DNA from: Subtercola boreus
GTDB taxonomy: Bacteria; Actinomycetota; Actinomycetes; Actinomycetales; Microbacteriaceae
Direction of reading: 5' to 3'
DNA length: 64,000 nucleotides
NCBI RefSeq assembly: GCF_006716115.1
Contig: NZ_VFOO01000001.1
Span: 1,674,001-1,738,000 of the forward strand
In this document: positions 18,190 to 28,515 of the stretch, in pieces
How the letters are laid out: every line of letters starts with the position of its first letter
How positions within the stretch are numbered: position 1 is the first letter of the stretch
The notes under the pieces: generated by a model
What the model was told of the DNA's origin: nothing
The model's input: only the letters and a program-made list of their open reading frames with translations
Databases searched by the model: none
Translations under genes and position numbers: made by a program

Positions 18190-18191
18190 GA

Positions 18192-19253
<1,062 letters not shown>

Positions 19254-20096
19254 CTAGGTCAGCGTCGTGCTCATCGATCCATCGGGCATGGCGACTGCTG
19301 TGCGGACCGTGCCACCCCGGCGTTTCGCCAACTGCCGCGCGATCGTCGAGATCGTGAGGTTGATCGCCAGGTACATGCCGAGCATCACCAGGAAGATCGA
19401 GAAGAAGTACTGCTGGCGGCCGACGAACTCGGCGAGCAGCTCTCCTTCACGGATGAGCGCGACCTGCCCGACGATGTACCCGAGGGCTGTGTCCTTCAGC
19501 AGGACCACGATCTGCGCCACGATGATCGGCAGCATGTTGCGGAACGCCTGAGGGAATTCGATCTGGAGCCGAGCCTGCAATGGCCGCAGACCGATCGCCA
19601 GGCCGGCTTCGCGCTGGCCCTTCGGCAGCGCGACGACACCCGACCGCAGCGCCTCGCCGATGATCGCGCCGTTGTAGACCGCGAGCGCACTGACCACGGC
19701 CCAGAACGGGCTGATGCCCGGGAACGCCAGCAGGATGAAGAGCATCATCAGCAGCACGGGCATGCCGCGGAAGAACTCGAGCACGATCGTCGTCGGGATA
19801 CGGATGGCGCGGTGCGACGACATCCGGAGCAGAGCGAAGACCATACCGAGCAGCAGGGCGAGCACGGTCGCGACAAGTGCTGACTGCAGCACGACGACGA
19901 GACCGCGGAGCAGGGCCGCCCAGACCAATGGGTCGTTGAAGATGTCCCAGCGGGTGGGATCCCACATCCCCTTCTGCCAGAGCGTCAGGCCGGTGTAGAC
20001 GACGACCGCGACGACGACGAGACCGGTGATCCACGAGATCACCCTCGCCCGCACCTTCGCCTTCGGGCCGGGCACGTCGTAGAGAACACTGGTCAT
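19254..20096 (-). CDS. amino-acid ABC transporter permease (second)
   Basis: Inner-membrane channel subunit of the HisMQ/GluD type, 280 residues. A short basic N terminus precedes the first membrane helix (VISWITGLVVVAVVVYTGLTLW), and four or five more follow. The cytoplasmic loop EALRSGVVALPKGQREAGLAIGL is the EAA motif that docks on the ATPase. Its ATG overlaps the stop of the upstream permease by 4 nt (ATGA), so the two permeases are made together and probably form a heterodimer. The C-terminal 25 residues are hydrophilic. Confidence 0.93.
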   Translation of the reverse strand: MTSVLYDVPGPKAKVRARVISWITGLVVVAVVVYTGLTLWQKGMWDPTRWDIFNDPLVWAALLRGLVVVLQSALVATVLALLLGMVFALLRMSSHRAIRIPTTIVLEFFRGMPVLLMMLFILLAFPGISPFWAVVSALAVYNGAIIGEALRSGVVALPKGQREAGLAIGLRPLQARLQIEFPQAFRNMLPIIVAQIVVLLKDTALGYIVGQVALIREGELLAEFVGRQQYFFSIFLVMLGMYLAINLTISTIARQLAKRRGGTVRTAVAMPDGSMSTTLT

Positions 20097-20737
20097 CGCT
20101 TGATCACCACCCGTCGCTCGAGGAAGTCGGCCAGCTGGCCGAGGGGAATCGTGATGAGCAGGTAGAAGGCGGCCACACCGACGAGCACGAGGATGACCTG
20201 GTCACCGTTCTCGTTCACCAGCCGGCGGCCCGAGTTGAAGAGTTCGAAGATGAAGAAACCGCCCGCGATCGAGGTGTTCTTGGTCAGTGCGATCATGACG
20301 TTGATGATCGGCGGAACCACGCTCCGAACGGCCTGCGGCAGAACGACGAGAGTCACCGTCTGCCCGAAGGTCATTCCGATGCTGCGGGCCGCCTCCGCCT
20401 GGCCCACCGGCACCCCGTTGATGCCCGAACGGATCGCCTCGGCGAAGAACGGTGCGGTATAGAGGGTCAGCGCGAGCACGGCCGAGAACATGAACGGCAG
20501 GATGACGCCGAGGATCGGCAGCACGACGAAGCAGAAGATGAAGACGAGAACCAGGGGCGTGTTGCGGAGGATCTCGGTGTAGACGGTCGCCGTTGCGCGG
20601 AGGCTCCCGATCGGCGAGATGCGCATCGCCGCTATCACAGCACCGAGCGGCAGAGCGAACAGCGTCGTGAGCAGCAGCAGCGCGAGAGTCTGGAGGAAGG
20701 CCTCGAGGTACAGCGGCAGATTGTCGAAGATGACCAC
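20093..20737 (-). CDS. amino-acid ABC transporter permease (first)
   Basis: 214-residue HisMQ/GluC-type permease. It begins LPLYLEAFLQTLALLLLTTLF, the usual first helix with the E-x-F-x-x-T-L pattern, and has the EAA loop EAIRSGINGVPVGQAEAARSIGM near residue 115. About five membrane helices. The start is GTG (VIFDN). It sits 30 nt after the binding-protein gene in the order ATPase, binding protein, permease, permease, the same order as the Corynebacterium gluABCD glutamate system; the substrate itself is inferred. Confidence 0.93.
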   Translation of the reverse strand: MVIFDNLPLYLEAFLQTLALLLLTTLFALPLGAVIAAMRISPIGSLRATATVYTEILRNTPLVLVFIFCFVVLPILGVILPFMFSAVLALTLYTAPFFAEAIRSGINGVPVGQAEAARSIGMTFGQTVTLVVLPQAVRSVVPPIINVMIALTKNTSIAGGFFIFELFNSGRRLVNENGDQVILVLVGVAAFYLLITIPLGQLADFLERRVVIKR

Positions 20738-20767
20738 GGGGCCTCCCTTCAGGGTTAGGAGGTCAGA

Positions 20768-21676
20768 TCAGTACTGGTCGATGGTGGGCGGCGTCGGCAC
20801 CGGGAGCACCTTGCCCGCCGTCTGCTCGAACAACCGTGCCCACGTGCCGTCGTCGAAGGCAGCCTGCAGGGTCTCGTTGACGAACGTGCGCATGGCCGTG
20901 TCGTCCTTGGTGAGGCCGATGCCGTAGGGCTCCTGGGTGAACGTGTCCCCGACCAGCTTGAAGACGCCCGGGTTCGAGTCGACGAAGCCCGACAGGATGA
21001 CGTTGTCGGTGGTCATCGCGACGACCTGGCCGTTCTTCAACGGGTCGAGGCACTTGCTGTAGACGTCGGTCGGCTGCAGCACCGCTCCGTACTTCTCGAC
21101 GATGTTCGACGCCGGGGTGGATCCCTCGACAGAACAGACCGCCTTGCCTGCGAGGTCTTCGGGCTTCGTGATCTCGGAGTTGCCCTCGAGCACGAGGATG
21201 CTCTGGCCTGCCACGAAGTAGGGGCCGGCGAAGTCGACGACCTGCTTGCGCTTGTCGTTGATCGTGTACGTGGCGATGACCGCGTCGACCTGCCCGCTCT
21301 GCAGGAACGGTTCGCGGTTGGCCGAGACCGTCTCGGTCCACTCGATCTTGTCGAACGGGATGCCGAGCTTGGCCGCCACGAGCGACCCGATGGCGGCATC
21401 GAAGCCGACGGGCTTGCCGTCGAGACCGCGGAGGCCGAACAGCGGCTGGTCGAACTTGGTGCCGATCTTCATGGTGCCGGCCTCGGCCAGTTTCGCCATA
21501 GTGGTTCCGGCCTCGAACGACGGGCTCTCGGCGACCTGGAGGTCGTAGGGCCCGGCACCGGCGGCCGAAGTGGAGGTGCTGCCGCCGCTGGTGGCACTGC
21601 CGGGGGCGCCGCAGGCGGTGAGGGCGACGGCGACGGCGGCTGCGGCCGTGCCGATCAGGATCTTTCGGAGTTTCAT
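20768..21676 (-). CDS. amino-acid ABC transporter solute-binding lipoprotein
   Basis: 302 residues. The signal peptide ends in the lipobox LTAC near residue 22, followed by a Gly/Ser-rich linker, so the protein is lipid-anchored outside the membrane. The remainder fits family 3 periplasmic binding proteins: TMKIGTKFDQPLFGLRGLDGKPVGFDAAIGSLVAAKLG, then YTINDKRKQVVDFAGPYFVAGQSI, the pattern of GluB/glutamate or polar amino-acid binders. It is the second gene of the importer operon. Confidence 0.94.
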   Translation of the reverse strand: MKLRKILIGTAAAAVAVALTACGAPGSATSGGSTSTSAAGAGPYDLQVAESPSFEAGTTMAKLAEAGTMKIGTKFDQPLFGLRGLDGKPVGFDAAIGSLVAAKLGIPFDKIEWTETVSANREPFLQSGQVDAVIATYTINDKRKQVVDFAGPYFVAGQSILVLEGNSEITKPEDLAGKAVCSVEGSTPASNIVEKYGAVLQPTDVYSKCLDPLKNGQVVAMTTDNVILSGFVDSNPGVFKLVGDTFTQEPYGIGLTKDDTAMRTFVNETLQAAFDDGTWARLFEQTAGKVLPVPTPPTIDQY

Positions 21677-21699
21677 GGGTCTTCTTTCCTCTTCTGTGG

Positions 21700-22449
21700 T
21701 TAGTGGGTCAGGATCTTGGAGAGGAAATCTTTGGCACGATCGCTCTTGGGGTGGTCGAAGAACTCCGCCGGGGTGGTGTCTTCGACGATGCGGCCGTCTG
21801 CCATGAACACGACGCGGTCGGCGGCCTTCCGGGCGAAACCCATCTCGTGGGTCACGACGATCATCGTCATGCCCTCTTTGGCGAGGCCGACCATCACGTC
21901 GAGCACCTCGTTGATCATCTCCGGGTCGAGCGCCGAGGTGGGCTCGTCGAACAGCATCACTGTCGGCTGCATCGCGAGGGCTCGGGCGATGGCCACGCGT
22001 TGCTGCTGGCCGCCCGAGAGCTGGGCCGGCATCTTCTTGGCCTGGTTCGCGACCCCGACGCGTTCGAGCAACTCCATGGCCCGGGCATCCGCTTCGGCCC
22101 TGGACTTCTTCGACACCTTGATCGGACCGAGCGTCACGTTCTGCAGGATCGTCTTGTGGGCGAAGAGGTTGAAGGACTGGAAGACCATGCCGACGTTGGC
22201 CCGCAGCTTCGCGAGGGCGGCGCCTTCGCTCGGCAGCGCCTGCCCGTCGATCGAGATCGTGCCGTCGTCGATCGTCTCGAGCCTGTTGATCGCACGGCAG
22301 AGGGTCGATTTACCCGATCCACTCGGCCCGATCACCACGACGACCTCACCTTTGGCGATCGTCAGGGTGATGTCGTTCAGAACGTGCAGATCGCCATAGT
22401 GCTTGTTGACGTGGTCGAGAACGACGAGGGGTGTGCCGGGTGCGTCCAT
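21700..22449 (-). CDS. amino-acid ABC transporter ATP-binding protein
   Basis: ATPase that powers the importer. About 249 residues from ATG at 22449; a GTG three codons upstream is an equally in-frame alternative. Walker A is GPSGSGKST near 40, the Q-loop is VFQSFNLF, the ABC signature LSGGQQQR, Walker B VMLFDEPT, and the switch histidine lies in VTHEMGFA. It is the first gene of the operon; 154 nt upstream hold no gene and probably the promoter, including the AT-richer stretch around 22495-22530. Confidence 0.96.
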   Translation of the reverse strand: MDAPGTPLVVLDHVNKHYGDLHVLNDITLTIAKGEVVVVIGPSGSGKSTLCRAINRLETIDDGTISIDGQALPSEGAALAKLRANVGMVFQSFNLFAHKTILQNVTLGPIKVSKKSRAEADARAMELLERVGVANQAKKMPAQLSGGQQQRVAIARALAMQPTVMLFDEPTSALDPEMINEVLDVMVGLAKEGMTMIVVTHEMGFARKAADRVVFMADGRIVEDTTPAEFFDHPKSDRAKDFLSKILTH

Positions 22450-22603
22450 GGCCCCCACACAACCACACCCGCACGGGGGGTCACGAATCGAGCGGTCAAA
22501 AGTTACCCACCCGTAACATGGGAAACTGCTGAAGCCGGATACACATTTGCCTGAGAATTACCACAGACAACGGGCATCCGTAGCGCTGCACGCCCTCCGA
22601 TCG

Positions 22604-23416
22604 TCAACTGTGTTGGGCGAAAGCACTCTCGTAGAGACAGACGGATGCCGCGGTGGCGAGGTTCATCGACTCGGCGCGGCCGTAGATCGGCACGGAGACC
22701 GCACGATCCGCAAGTTTGAGATCGTCATCGGTGAGCCCGCGGGCCTCGTTGCCGAAGAGCCAGGCAGTCGGCGCCTTCAGGAGGCCGGACGAGCGGACCT
22801 CGAGCAGGTCGTCGCCCTTGATGTCGGCCGCGAGGATCTGCAGGCCCGCCTCGACGGCACGGAGCTTCACATCGGCAAGCGTCGCCTCGACCGCAACGGG
22901 CAGGTGGAACAGCGAGCCGGTCGTCGACCGCACCACCTTGGGGTTGTAGAGGTCGACCGATCGCCCGGTGAGGATCACCGCGTCTGCTCCGGCAGCATCG
23001 GCGGCACGGATGATCGTGCCGGCGTTGCCCGGGTCGCGCACCTCTTCGAGGATGGCGATCAGGCGGGGGCCGGCGGCGAAGATGTCTTTGACGGCGGTGG
23101 GGAACTGGTGGCACACGGCGATGAAGCCCTGCGGGGTCACGGTGTCGCTCATGACCTCGAGCACCTGCTCGGAGACGAACTCGACGTCGACGCCGGCATC
23201 CACTGCGGTCTGGGCGATGTCGGTGTATCTCTCGAGTGCCGTCGGGGTGGCGTAGAGCTCCACGACGAGCTGGGGACTGAAGAGCAGCGCTTCGGCTACC
23301 GCCTGCGGCCCCTCCAAGAGAAAGAGCCCGGTCTCAGACCGGGCTCCCTTCTTGGCAAGTTTGGCGACGGCCCGAACACGCGGTGAACGCGGGTTATCGA
23401 GCATGTGCCAAGTCAA
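22604..23416 (-). CDS. SpoU/TrmH-family RNA 2'-O-methyltransferase
   Basis: SAM-dependent RNA methyltransferase with the trefoil-knot (SPOUT) fold. 270 residues. The N-terminal substrate-binding part has GLFLLEGPQAVAEAL; the catalytic domain shows motif 1 DPGNAGTIIRAA, motif 2 LFGNEARGL near residue 220 and motif 3 VPIYGRAESMNLATAASVCLYE. Its location next to rplT-rpmI-infC is common in bacteria, where such proteins methylate 23S rRNA; the exact target cannot be read here. Codons 24-31 also encode an intrinsic-terminator hairpin. Confidence 0.93.
   Translation of the reverse strand: MTWHMLDNPRSPRVRAVAKLAKKGARSETGLFLLEGPQAVAEALLFSPQLVVELYATPTALERYTDIAQTAVDAGVDVEFVSEQVLEVMSDTVTPQGFIAVCHQFPTAVKDIFAAGPRLIAILEEVRDPGNAGTIIRAADAAGADAVILTGRSVDLYNPKVVRSTTGSLFHLPVAVEATLADVKLRAVEAGLQILAADIKGDDLLEVRSSGLLKAPTAWLFGNEARGLTDDDLKLADRAVSVPIYGRAESMNLATAASVCLYESAFAQHS
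23317..23346 (-). terminator. intrinsic terminator inside the methyltransferase gene
   Basis: On the minus strand GAGCCCGGT-CTGAG-ACCGGGCTC, a perfect 9-bp GC-rich stem that can extend to 11 bp, is followed immediately by TTTCTCTT. It lies about 70-100 nt inside the methyltransferase reading frame (encoding SETGLFLLE) and 90-120 nt after the rplT stop, so it could end or attenuate infC-rpmI-rplT transcription. The structure is seen; activity is inference. Confidence 0.65.
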
Positions 23417-23432
23417 GCAGATCTTTGTGCTA

Positions 23433-23825
23433 CTACGCTGCTGCGTCGACCTTCGGGGCTGACGTGTCGGCGGGCAGTGCAGCCTTCGCGCTCTCGACCA
23501 GGGCCGCGAACGTGGCGGGCTCGGTGACGGCGAGGTCGGCGAGGATGCGACGGTCGACCTCGATGCCGGCCAGGTTCAGTCCCTGGATGAGGCGGTTGTA
23601 GGTGAGGCCGTTCAGGCGGGCAGCGGCGTTGATGCGCTGGATCCAGAGGCGACGGAAGTCGCCCTTGCGCGCACGGCGGTCGCGGTACGAGTAGACGAGG
23701 GAGTGGGTGACCTGCTCCTTGGCCTTGCGGTAGAGGCGCGAACGCTGGCCGCGGTAGCCCTCTGCGCGCTCGAGAATTACACGACGCTTCTTGTGGGCGT
23801 TGACCGCCCTCTTTACTCTTGCCAT
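23433..23825 (-). CDS. rplT: 50S ribosomal protein L20
   Basis: Binds 23S rRNA early in 50S assembly. 130 residues, slightly longer than the usual 117-120 because of an acidic/Ala tail ([14 protein letters not shown]). The start [38 protein letters not shown] and the [20 protein letters not shown] segment are diagnostic. It is the third gene of infC-rpmI-rplT. Confidence 0.98.
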   Translation of the reverse strand: MARVKRAVNAHKKRRVILERAEGYRGQRSRLYRKAKEQVTHSLVYSYRDRRARKGDFRRLWIQRINAAARLNGLTYNRLIQGLNLAGIEVDRRILADLAVTEPATFAALVESAKAALPADTSAPKVDAAA

Positions 23826-23855
23826 TTTCTTCTAATCCTTTTTCGTCGTCGTGAT

Positions 23856-24050
23856 CTAGAGGCCGAGGAGCTTCTTGATGACCTTGGCGTCCTGCGGGGC
23901 GAGCACCTGGTCGGTGTTGAGGCGGCGCTTGCGCTGGCCCGACTTCACTTCCAGGTTGTGCCGCATGCCGGCCTGCTGCTTCATCAGCTTTCCGGTGCCA
24001 GTGACCTTGAAACGCTTCTTGGCCCCGGAATGGGTCTTCATCTTCGGCAT
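23856..24050 (-). CDS. rpmI: 50S ribosomal protein L35
   Basis: 64 residues, basic, beginning [18 protein letters not shown], the family signature. The usual length is 64-66. It lies 27 nt after infC and 30 nt before rplT. Confidence 0.98.
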   Translation of the reverse strand: MPKMKTHSGAKKRFKVTGTGKLMKQQAGMRHNLEVKSGQRKRRLNTDQVLAPQDAKVIKKLLGL

Positions 24051-24077
24051 TGTTGTCTCCTCGTGGGTTTTCGGTAG

Positions 24078-24728
24078 TTATTCGGCTGCGGCGGGTGACG
24101 CCGCGGCAGGTGCCTCGGCGGTCGCGTCGGCAGGTGCCTCGGCGGACGCTTCGGCAGGTGCCTCGCGCGGTGTCTTCGCTGCAGCTCGTTGAGCGTTGGC
24201 CTCGGCTTTGGCCTCTGACTTGTTCTTCAGGGGACCCACCACCATGACCATGTTGCGACCGTCGATGGTCGGGCTCGATTCGACAGAACCGAACTCCGAA
24301 ACGTCTTCGGCAAATCTCTGGAGAAGGCGCACGCCCTGGTCGGGGCGGGACTGCTCGCGGCCACGGAAAAGGATCATCGCTTTCACCTTGTCACCGGCCT
24401 TGAGGAAGCCTTCAGCGCGCTTCCGCTTCGTCTCGTAGTCGTGCACATCGATCTTCAGGCGGAAACGGACCTCTTTGAGGATCGTGTTCGCCTGGTTGCG
24501 CCTGGCCTCTTTCGCCTTCTGCGCAGCTTCGTACTTGAACTTCCCGTAGTCCATGATCTTGGCGACGGGCGGCTTGGAGTTGGGGGCCACCTCGACCAGG
24601 TCAAGGTCTGCCTCTTGCGCGAGTCTGAGGGCCACGTCGATGCTGACGACGCCAACCTGCTCACCGGCCGGACCCACGAGGCGAACCTCGGGTACTCGTA
24701 TACGGTCGTTTGTACGGGGATCGCTGAT
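24078..24728 (-). CDS. infC: translation initiation factor IF-3, AUC start
   Basis: Binds the 30S subunit and proofreads start codons. The protein begins [20 protein letters not shown], and the only well-placed start is ATC at 24726-24728, preceded by AAAGGAG six bases upstream. Rare AUU/AUC starts are a known way for IF-3 to repress its own synthesis. 216 residues: N domain to about 80, linker, C domain ([18 protein letters not shown]) and a C-terminal tail of about 40 residues rich in Ala, Pro and Glu. The tail is encoded by a 24-bp tandem repeat at 24105-24164 (two and a half copies). Confidence 0.95.
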   Translation of the reverse strand: MSDPRTNDRIRVPEVRLVGPAGEQVGVVSIDVALRLAQEADLDLVEVAPNSKPPVAKIMDYGKFKYEAAQKAKEARRNQANTILKEVRFRLKIDVHDYETKRKRAEGFLKAGDKVKAMILFRGREQSRPDQGVRLLQRFAEDVSEFGSVESSPTIDGRNMVMVVGPLKNKSEAKAEANAQRAAAKTPREAPAEASAEAPADATAEAPAAASPAAAE

Positions 24729-25030
24729 GCGTTGCTCCTTTGATTCTGCGTGGGTGTCGGCCGGGCCACCGGCATGAACCGGAGCACGCAAAAGTCGAAC
24801 GTCACCACGCAAAACAGGAATTCGGGTCATTCCGACCCGACCTGCCACAAACGCACCGCACCCTGTCTACCCGCATCATCTGCATGACGCCGGCGGAGTG
24901 CAATCAACCCGATAACCTATTAAGCGGTCATGCGGGTGGGAGATTCTCCACTTTCGATCTGACACCTATCGGTGCCAGAGCCGCCCAGAAGTCTAGCAGA
25001 GACTCGGCCACAATCAAAGAACGGATTCCC
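24729..25030. promoter_or_regulatory. infC / DUF1844 divergent intergenic region
   Basis: 302 nt between divergent genes. The last bases before infC hold its AAAGGAG ribosome site. The only AT-rich patch, near 24903-24925 (gataacctattaa on the plus strand), is the best place for -10 elements on either strand. I see no riboswitch-like or terminator structure I can support. No gene is present. Confidence 0.45.
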
Positions 25031-25354
25031 ATGAGCGACGAAGCGCGCGACATCGCCGATGTGCAGGCCGTCGAGGTCATCACGACCACGGCTGTGCACC
25101 TGATGAGCGCAGCCGCGGTGAAGGTCGGCCTCGCCGATGACCCCGACAGCCAGCTGGACCTCGACGAGGCGCGCAAGCTGATCATCGCACTGGCCGGGCT
25201 CGTCACGGCCGGTGCACCCGAGATCGGCGACATGCACGCACGGTCACTCCGCGACGGCCTCCGCTCGCTGCAGCTCGCGTTCCGGGAGGCGTCGCCGTTC
25301 CCGGATGCCATCGGTCAAGGGCCTGGCGAGAAGCTGACCGGGCCCGTTAACTAG
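25031..25354 (+). CDS. DUF1844 family protein
   Basis: 107 residues starting MSDEARDIADVQAVEVITTTAVHLMSAAAVKVGLADD. The conserved core (helical, with DLDEARKLIIALAGLVT) is the DUF1844 domain found next to infC in many Actinobacteria. Function is unknown. The frame is open 97 codons upstream, but ATG at 25031 starts the recognisable domain. The photolyase gene follows after 5 nt. Confidence 0.85.
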   Translation: MSDEARDIADVQAVEVITTTAVHLMSAAAVKVGLADDPDSQLDLDEARKLIIALAGLVTAGAPEIGDMHARSLRDGLRSLQLAFREASPFPDAIGQGPGEKLTGPVN

Positions 25355-25359
25355 GGAGC

Positions 25360-26904
25360 ATGACCCAGGGCACCGGCGACATGATGGGCGGCCCCGACGA
25401 CGGCGGCCCCGGCACGGTCTCCGACGACGGCGGCCCCGACCGCGTGCGCTGGATCTTCGCCGGCCAGCTCGGCTCGCTCTTCGACGACGGCGGCGGGCGC
25501 ATGCTCCTGATCGAAGCGCGTTCGGTGTTCGGGCGCCGCCCGATGCACAGGGCCAAGGCGCACCTGCTGCTGTCGGGCATCCGGCACCGGGCAGCCGAAC
25601 TCGGTGACCGCGTGGAGTTCCACCAGGTCGACACCTACAGTGCCGTCGTGGACGGTCGTGACGATCTCGACGTGATCGATCCGACCTCCTACAGTGCGCG
25701 CCGGTACGTCAGGCGGCTCGGTGCACGCGTCCTGCCCAGCCGCGGTTTCGTGACGAGCGAGTCGGACTTCGCGCTCTGGGCGGGCAGTCGGGGCGGCAAG
25801 CGGCTGCTGCTCGAGGACTTCTACCGGTCGGTGCGGCAACGCACGGGCATCCTGATGGAGGGCGAGACGCCGGCCGGCGGGCAGTGGAACTACGACGTCT
25901 CGAACCGGGAACGGCCGCCGAGGGGTGCCGTGACGCTCGGCCTGCCCGATCCGTGGTGGCCCGAGGAGGACGAGATCGACGCCGGCGTGCGCGAAGACCT
26001 CGACCGCTGGCAGGCCGACGGGCTAGTGCAGCTGGTGGGTCTGGATGCCCCGCGGCGCTTCGCCGTCACCGAACGTGAGGCGAACCTCGCCCTCGACAGC
26101 TTCATCGAAAGTCGGTTGAACGATTTCGGCCCGTTCGAGGATGCGACTCTCACGAACGACTGGACCATGGCGCACTCACTCCTGAGCGCTCCCCTCAACC
26201 TCGGGCTGCTCGACCCCCTCGCCGTCGTGACACGGGTCGCCGACGAATACGAGGCCGGCCGGGCGCCGCTCGCCTCGGTGGAGGGTTTCGTGCGGCAGGT
26301 GATGGGCTGGCGCGACTACGTCTGGCACCTCTACTGGCACCTCGGCGAGGACTACCGGGGGTCGCACAATGCGCTCGGCGCGAAAGAAACTCTCCCCCGC
26401 GAGTTCACCGAACTCGACGCCACCACCATCACCGCGAACTGCCTGCACCACAGCATCGACGGGCTGCGGCAGCACGGCTGGGCTCACCACATCCAGCGCC
26501 TGATGGTGATCGGCAACTGGGCGCTGCAGCGCGGCTACGACCCTGTCGCGCTGAACGACTGGTTCACCGACATGTTCGTCGACGGCACACCGTGGGTGAT
26601 GCCGGCCAACGTGATCGGCATGTCCCAACACGCGGACGGCGGCATCGTCGCGACGAAACCGTACTCGTCGGGCGGCGCGTACATCAACACGATGACCGAC
26701 TACTGCGGCGGGTGCCGGTACAACCCGCGCGTGCGGCTGGGGCCGGATGCCTGCCCATTCACCGCCGGATACTGGGCGTTCCTCGACCGAACCGAGCCCG
26801 TGCTGGCCCCGAACTTCCGCATGAAGCAGCCGCTCGCCGGGCTCCGGCGCCTCGCGGACCGCGGCGCGGTCGTCGCGCAGGAGCGGGAACGCGAGGGGCT
26901 GTAG
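25360..26904 (+). CDS. iron-sulfur photolyase/cryptochrome (FeS-BCP family)
   Basis: 514-residue flavoprotein of the prokaryotic (6-4) photolyase/cryptochrome family (PhrB/CryB type). After a Gly/Asp-rich start of about 28 residues, RVRWIFAGQLGSLF begins the antenna domain. The C-terminal catalytic domain has WRDYVWHLYWH and the four cysteines expected to bind a 4Fe-4S cluster: one in TANCLHH and three in DYCGGCRYN...DACPFTAGYW. The family repairs (6-4) UV lesions or senses light; which applies cannot be told from sequence. It probably shares a transcript with DUF1844 (5-nt gap). Confidence 0.92.
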   Translation: MTQGTGDMMGGPDDGGPGTVSDDGGPDRVRWIFAGQLGSLFDDGGGRMLLIEARSVFGRRPMHRAKAHLLLSGIRHRAAELGDRVEFHQVDTYSAVVDGRDDLDVIDPTSYSARRYVRRLGARVLPSRGFVTSESDFALWAGSRGGKRLLLEDFYRSVRQRTGILMEGETPAGGQWNYDVSNRERPPRGAVTLGLPDPWWPEEDEIDAGVREDLDRWQADGLVQLVGLDAPRRFAVTEREANLALDSFIESRLNDFGPFEDATLTNDWTMAHSLLSAPLNLGLLDPLAVVTRVADEYEAGRAPLASVEGFVRQVMGWRDYVWHLYWHLGEDYRGSHNALGAKETLPREFTELDATTITANCLHHSIDGLRQHGWAHHIQRLMVIGNWALQRGYDPVALNDWFTDMFVDGTPWVMPANVIGMSQHADGGIVATKPYSSGGAYINTMTDYCGGCRYNPRVRLGPDACPFTAGYWAFLDRTEPVLAPNFRMKQPLAGLRRLADRGAVVAQEREREGL

Positions 26905-26927
26905 AGGCCTCCGGCACGGCTCGCGGG

Positions 26928-27740
26928 TCAGGAACCCTGGAGCAGCTTCAGCGACATCGAGTCGACCGCGCCCGCGATGACCTCGCTCTCGGCCCAGCGC
27001 TGCTGGAGGGCCGCGAGGAGCGCTGCGAGCCGGTCGCGGTCGAGTCCCGGCACGAGAGTGAGTTCGACGATCACCTCGGTGCCGACGAGCCGCGCTGAGG
27101 GGTCACCCGCGCGCAGGCGAATGCTCTGGATGTCGCGTTCCCCCGCCGCGGAGCCGGCGAACGCCCGGGCGACCGCCGTGTCCCCGAGCGGGGAGACCCA
27201 CGGCGTCGCCTGGGCGATCGCCCAGACGGCAGGGCGGCGGAGCGCGAACTCGGTGGGCGAGGTCGGGTCGAGGATGATCAGGTCGGTGCTCTCGCCCGCA
27301 GCCGCCAGGGCAACCCGACGCGCGGGAGTCGGAATGGGGCGGGCCTTCGGGTTCCAGCGGGCCATCGCCTCAGTGGAGGTGAAGGCGGGCTGCACTGCAC
27401 GGCCGTCCGGTGCCGTGACCGTGACAATCGAGAGCTCCTGGGTCTTGTCGACCGTACGCCCGTGATCGTCGACGCCCGTCTCGCCGGCGTGGGCGAGCAG
27501 TGGAACGAGGAGCCGGACGTCGCGCACGGCATCGACGACCGCAGTCTGGGCGGCGAGGAGGTCGGCAATCGACCCGGCTGTCGGCTGCGAGGCCACCAGC
27601 TCATGGAACCGGTTCAGCGCCGCCACGAGCAGCTCCGGCGCCGCTCCGTCGTCGCCGGCGAAGGTGGTGGGGTGGGCATCGAAAGTGCGGCCCGCCCACG
27701 GCTGGCCGGCCGAGTCGGCGGGGGTCAGAGCATCCGTCAC
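26928..27740 (-). CDS. SseB family protein
   Basis: 270 residues from GTG at 27740, which overlaps the hisA/priA stop (GTGA). The N-terminal half has [12 protein letters not shown]...[24 protein letters not shown], and the middle has [29 protein letters not shown], the SseB N-terminal domain pattern seen in actinobacterial proteins fused to the his operon. A C-terminal beta-strand region follows. Biochemical role unknown. The longer upstream frame overlaps hisA and is rejected. Confidence 0.85.
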   Translation of the reverse strand: MTDALTPADSAGQPWAGRTFDAHPTTFAGDDGAAPELLVAALNRFHELVASQPTAGSIADLLAAQTAVVDAVRDVRLLVPLLAHAGETGVDDHGRTVDKTQELSIVTVTAPDGRAVQPAFTSTEAMARWNPKARPIPTPARRVALAAAGESTDLIILDPTSPTEFALRRPAVWAIAQATPWVSPLGDTAVARAFAGSAAGERDIQSIRLRAGDPSARLVGTEVIVELTLVPGLDRDRLAALLAALQQRWAESEVIAGAVDSMSLKLLQGS

Positions 27741-28477
27741 TCGGAGGCGACCGCCAGCGCCTCGACCAGGGTGAATGCGCCGGCGTAGAGTGCGCGCCCG
27801 ACGATCGCCCCTTCCAGGCCTGCGGGCACGAGGGCGCGGAGTTCGATGAGGTCGTCGAGGCTCGAGATGCCGCCTGAAGCGACCACGGGCTTGTCGGTGC
27901 GCTCCATCACCTGGCGGAGCAGGTCGACGTTCGGGCCCTTGAGCGTTCCGTCTTTCGTGACGTCGGTGACGACGTAGCGCGCGCATCCCGCGTCTTCGAG
28001 CCGCGCCAGGACCTCCCAGAGGTCTCCCCCGTCTTCGGTCCAACCGCGGGCCGCGAGCGTGGTGCCGCGGACATCCAGCCCGACGGCGATCGCGTCACCG
28101 TGGCGGGCAATTGCCTTCGCCGCCCATTCGGGGTTCTCCAGCGCAGCGGTGCCGAGGTTGATGCGGGTGGCGCCGCTCGCGAGGGCGTTCTCGAGGGAGG
28201 CGTCATCGCGGATGCCGCCCGAGAGCTCGATCTTGATGTTCTTCGCCTCGGCGATCACCCGGCGGATGACGTCGACGTTGCTGCCCCGCCCGAAAGCGGC
28301 GTCGAGGTCGACGAGATGGATCCATTCGGCGCCCTGGGCGACCCAGTCTGCTGCGGCGTCGGCCGGGTCGCCGTGGTTCGTCTCGGTGCCGACCTGGCCC
28401 TGGGTCAGCCGCACCGCCTGCCCGTTCGATATGTCGACGGCGGGAAGGAGTTCGAGCGCGGGGCCGTTCTCGGTCAT
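27737..28477 (-). CDS. priA: phosphoribosyl isomerase HisA/PriA
   Basis: (beta/alpha)8 isomerase converting ProFAR to PRFAR in histidine synthesis; in many Actinobacteria the same enzyme (PriA) also serves TrpF in tryptophan synthesis. 246 residues from ATG at 28477 with AGAGGA upstream. The catalytic aspartates are in LLPAVDIS (D15) and [14 protein letters not shown] (D176), and phosphate loops are ELSGGIRDD and [10 protein letters not shown]. The bifunctional role is inferred from taxonomy. The frame open further upstream is dominated by the intergenic repeat and is not used. Confidence 0.93.
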   Translation of the reverse strand: MTENGPALELLPAVDISNGQAVRLTQGQVGTETNHGDPADAAADWVAQGAEWIHLVDLDAAFGRGSNVDVIRRVIAEAKNIKIELSGGIRDDASLENALASGATRINLGTAALENPEWAAKAIARHGDAIAVGLDVRGTTLAARGWTEDGGDLWEVLARLEDAGCARYVVTDVTKDGTLKGPNVDLLRQVMERTDKPVVASGGISSLDDLIELRALVPAGLEGAIVGRALYAGAFTLVEALAVASE

Positions 28478-28515
28478 CAATGTCCTCTGGATCTTCAGTC
28501 TGCGGTAGTGGGTCT

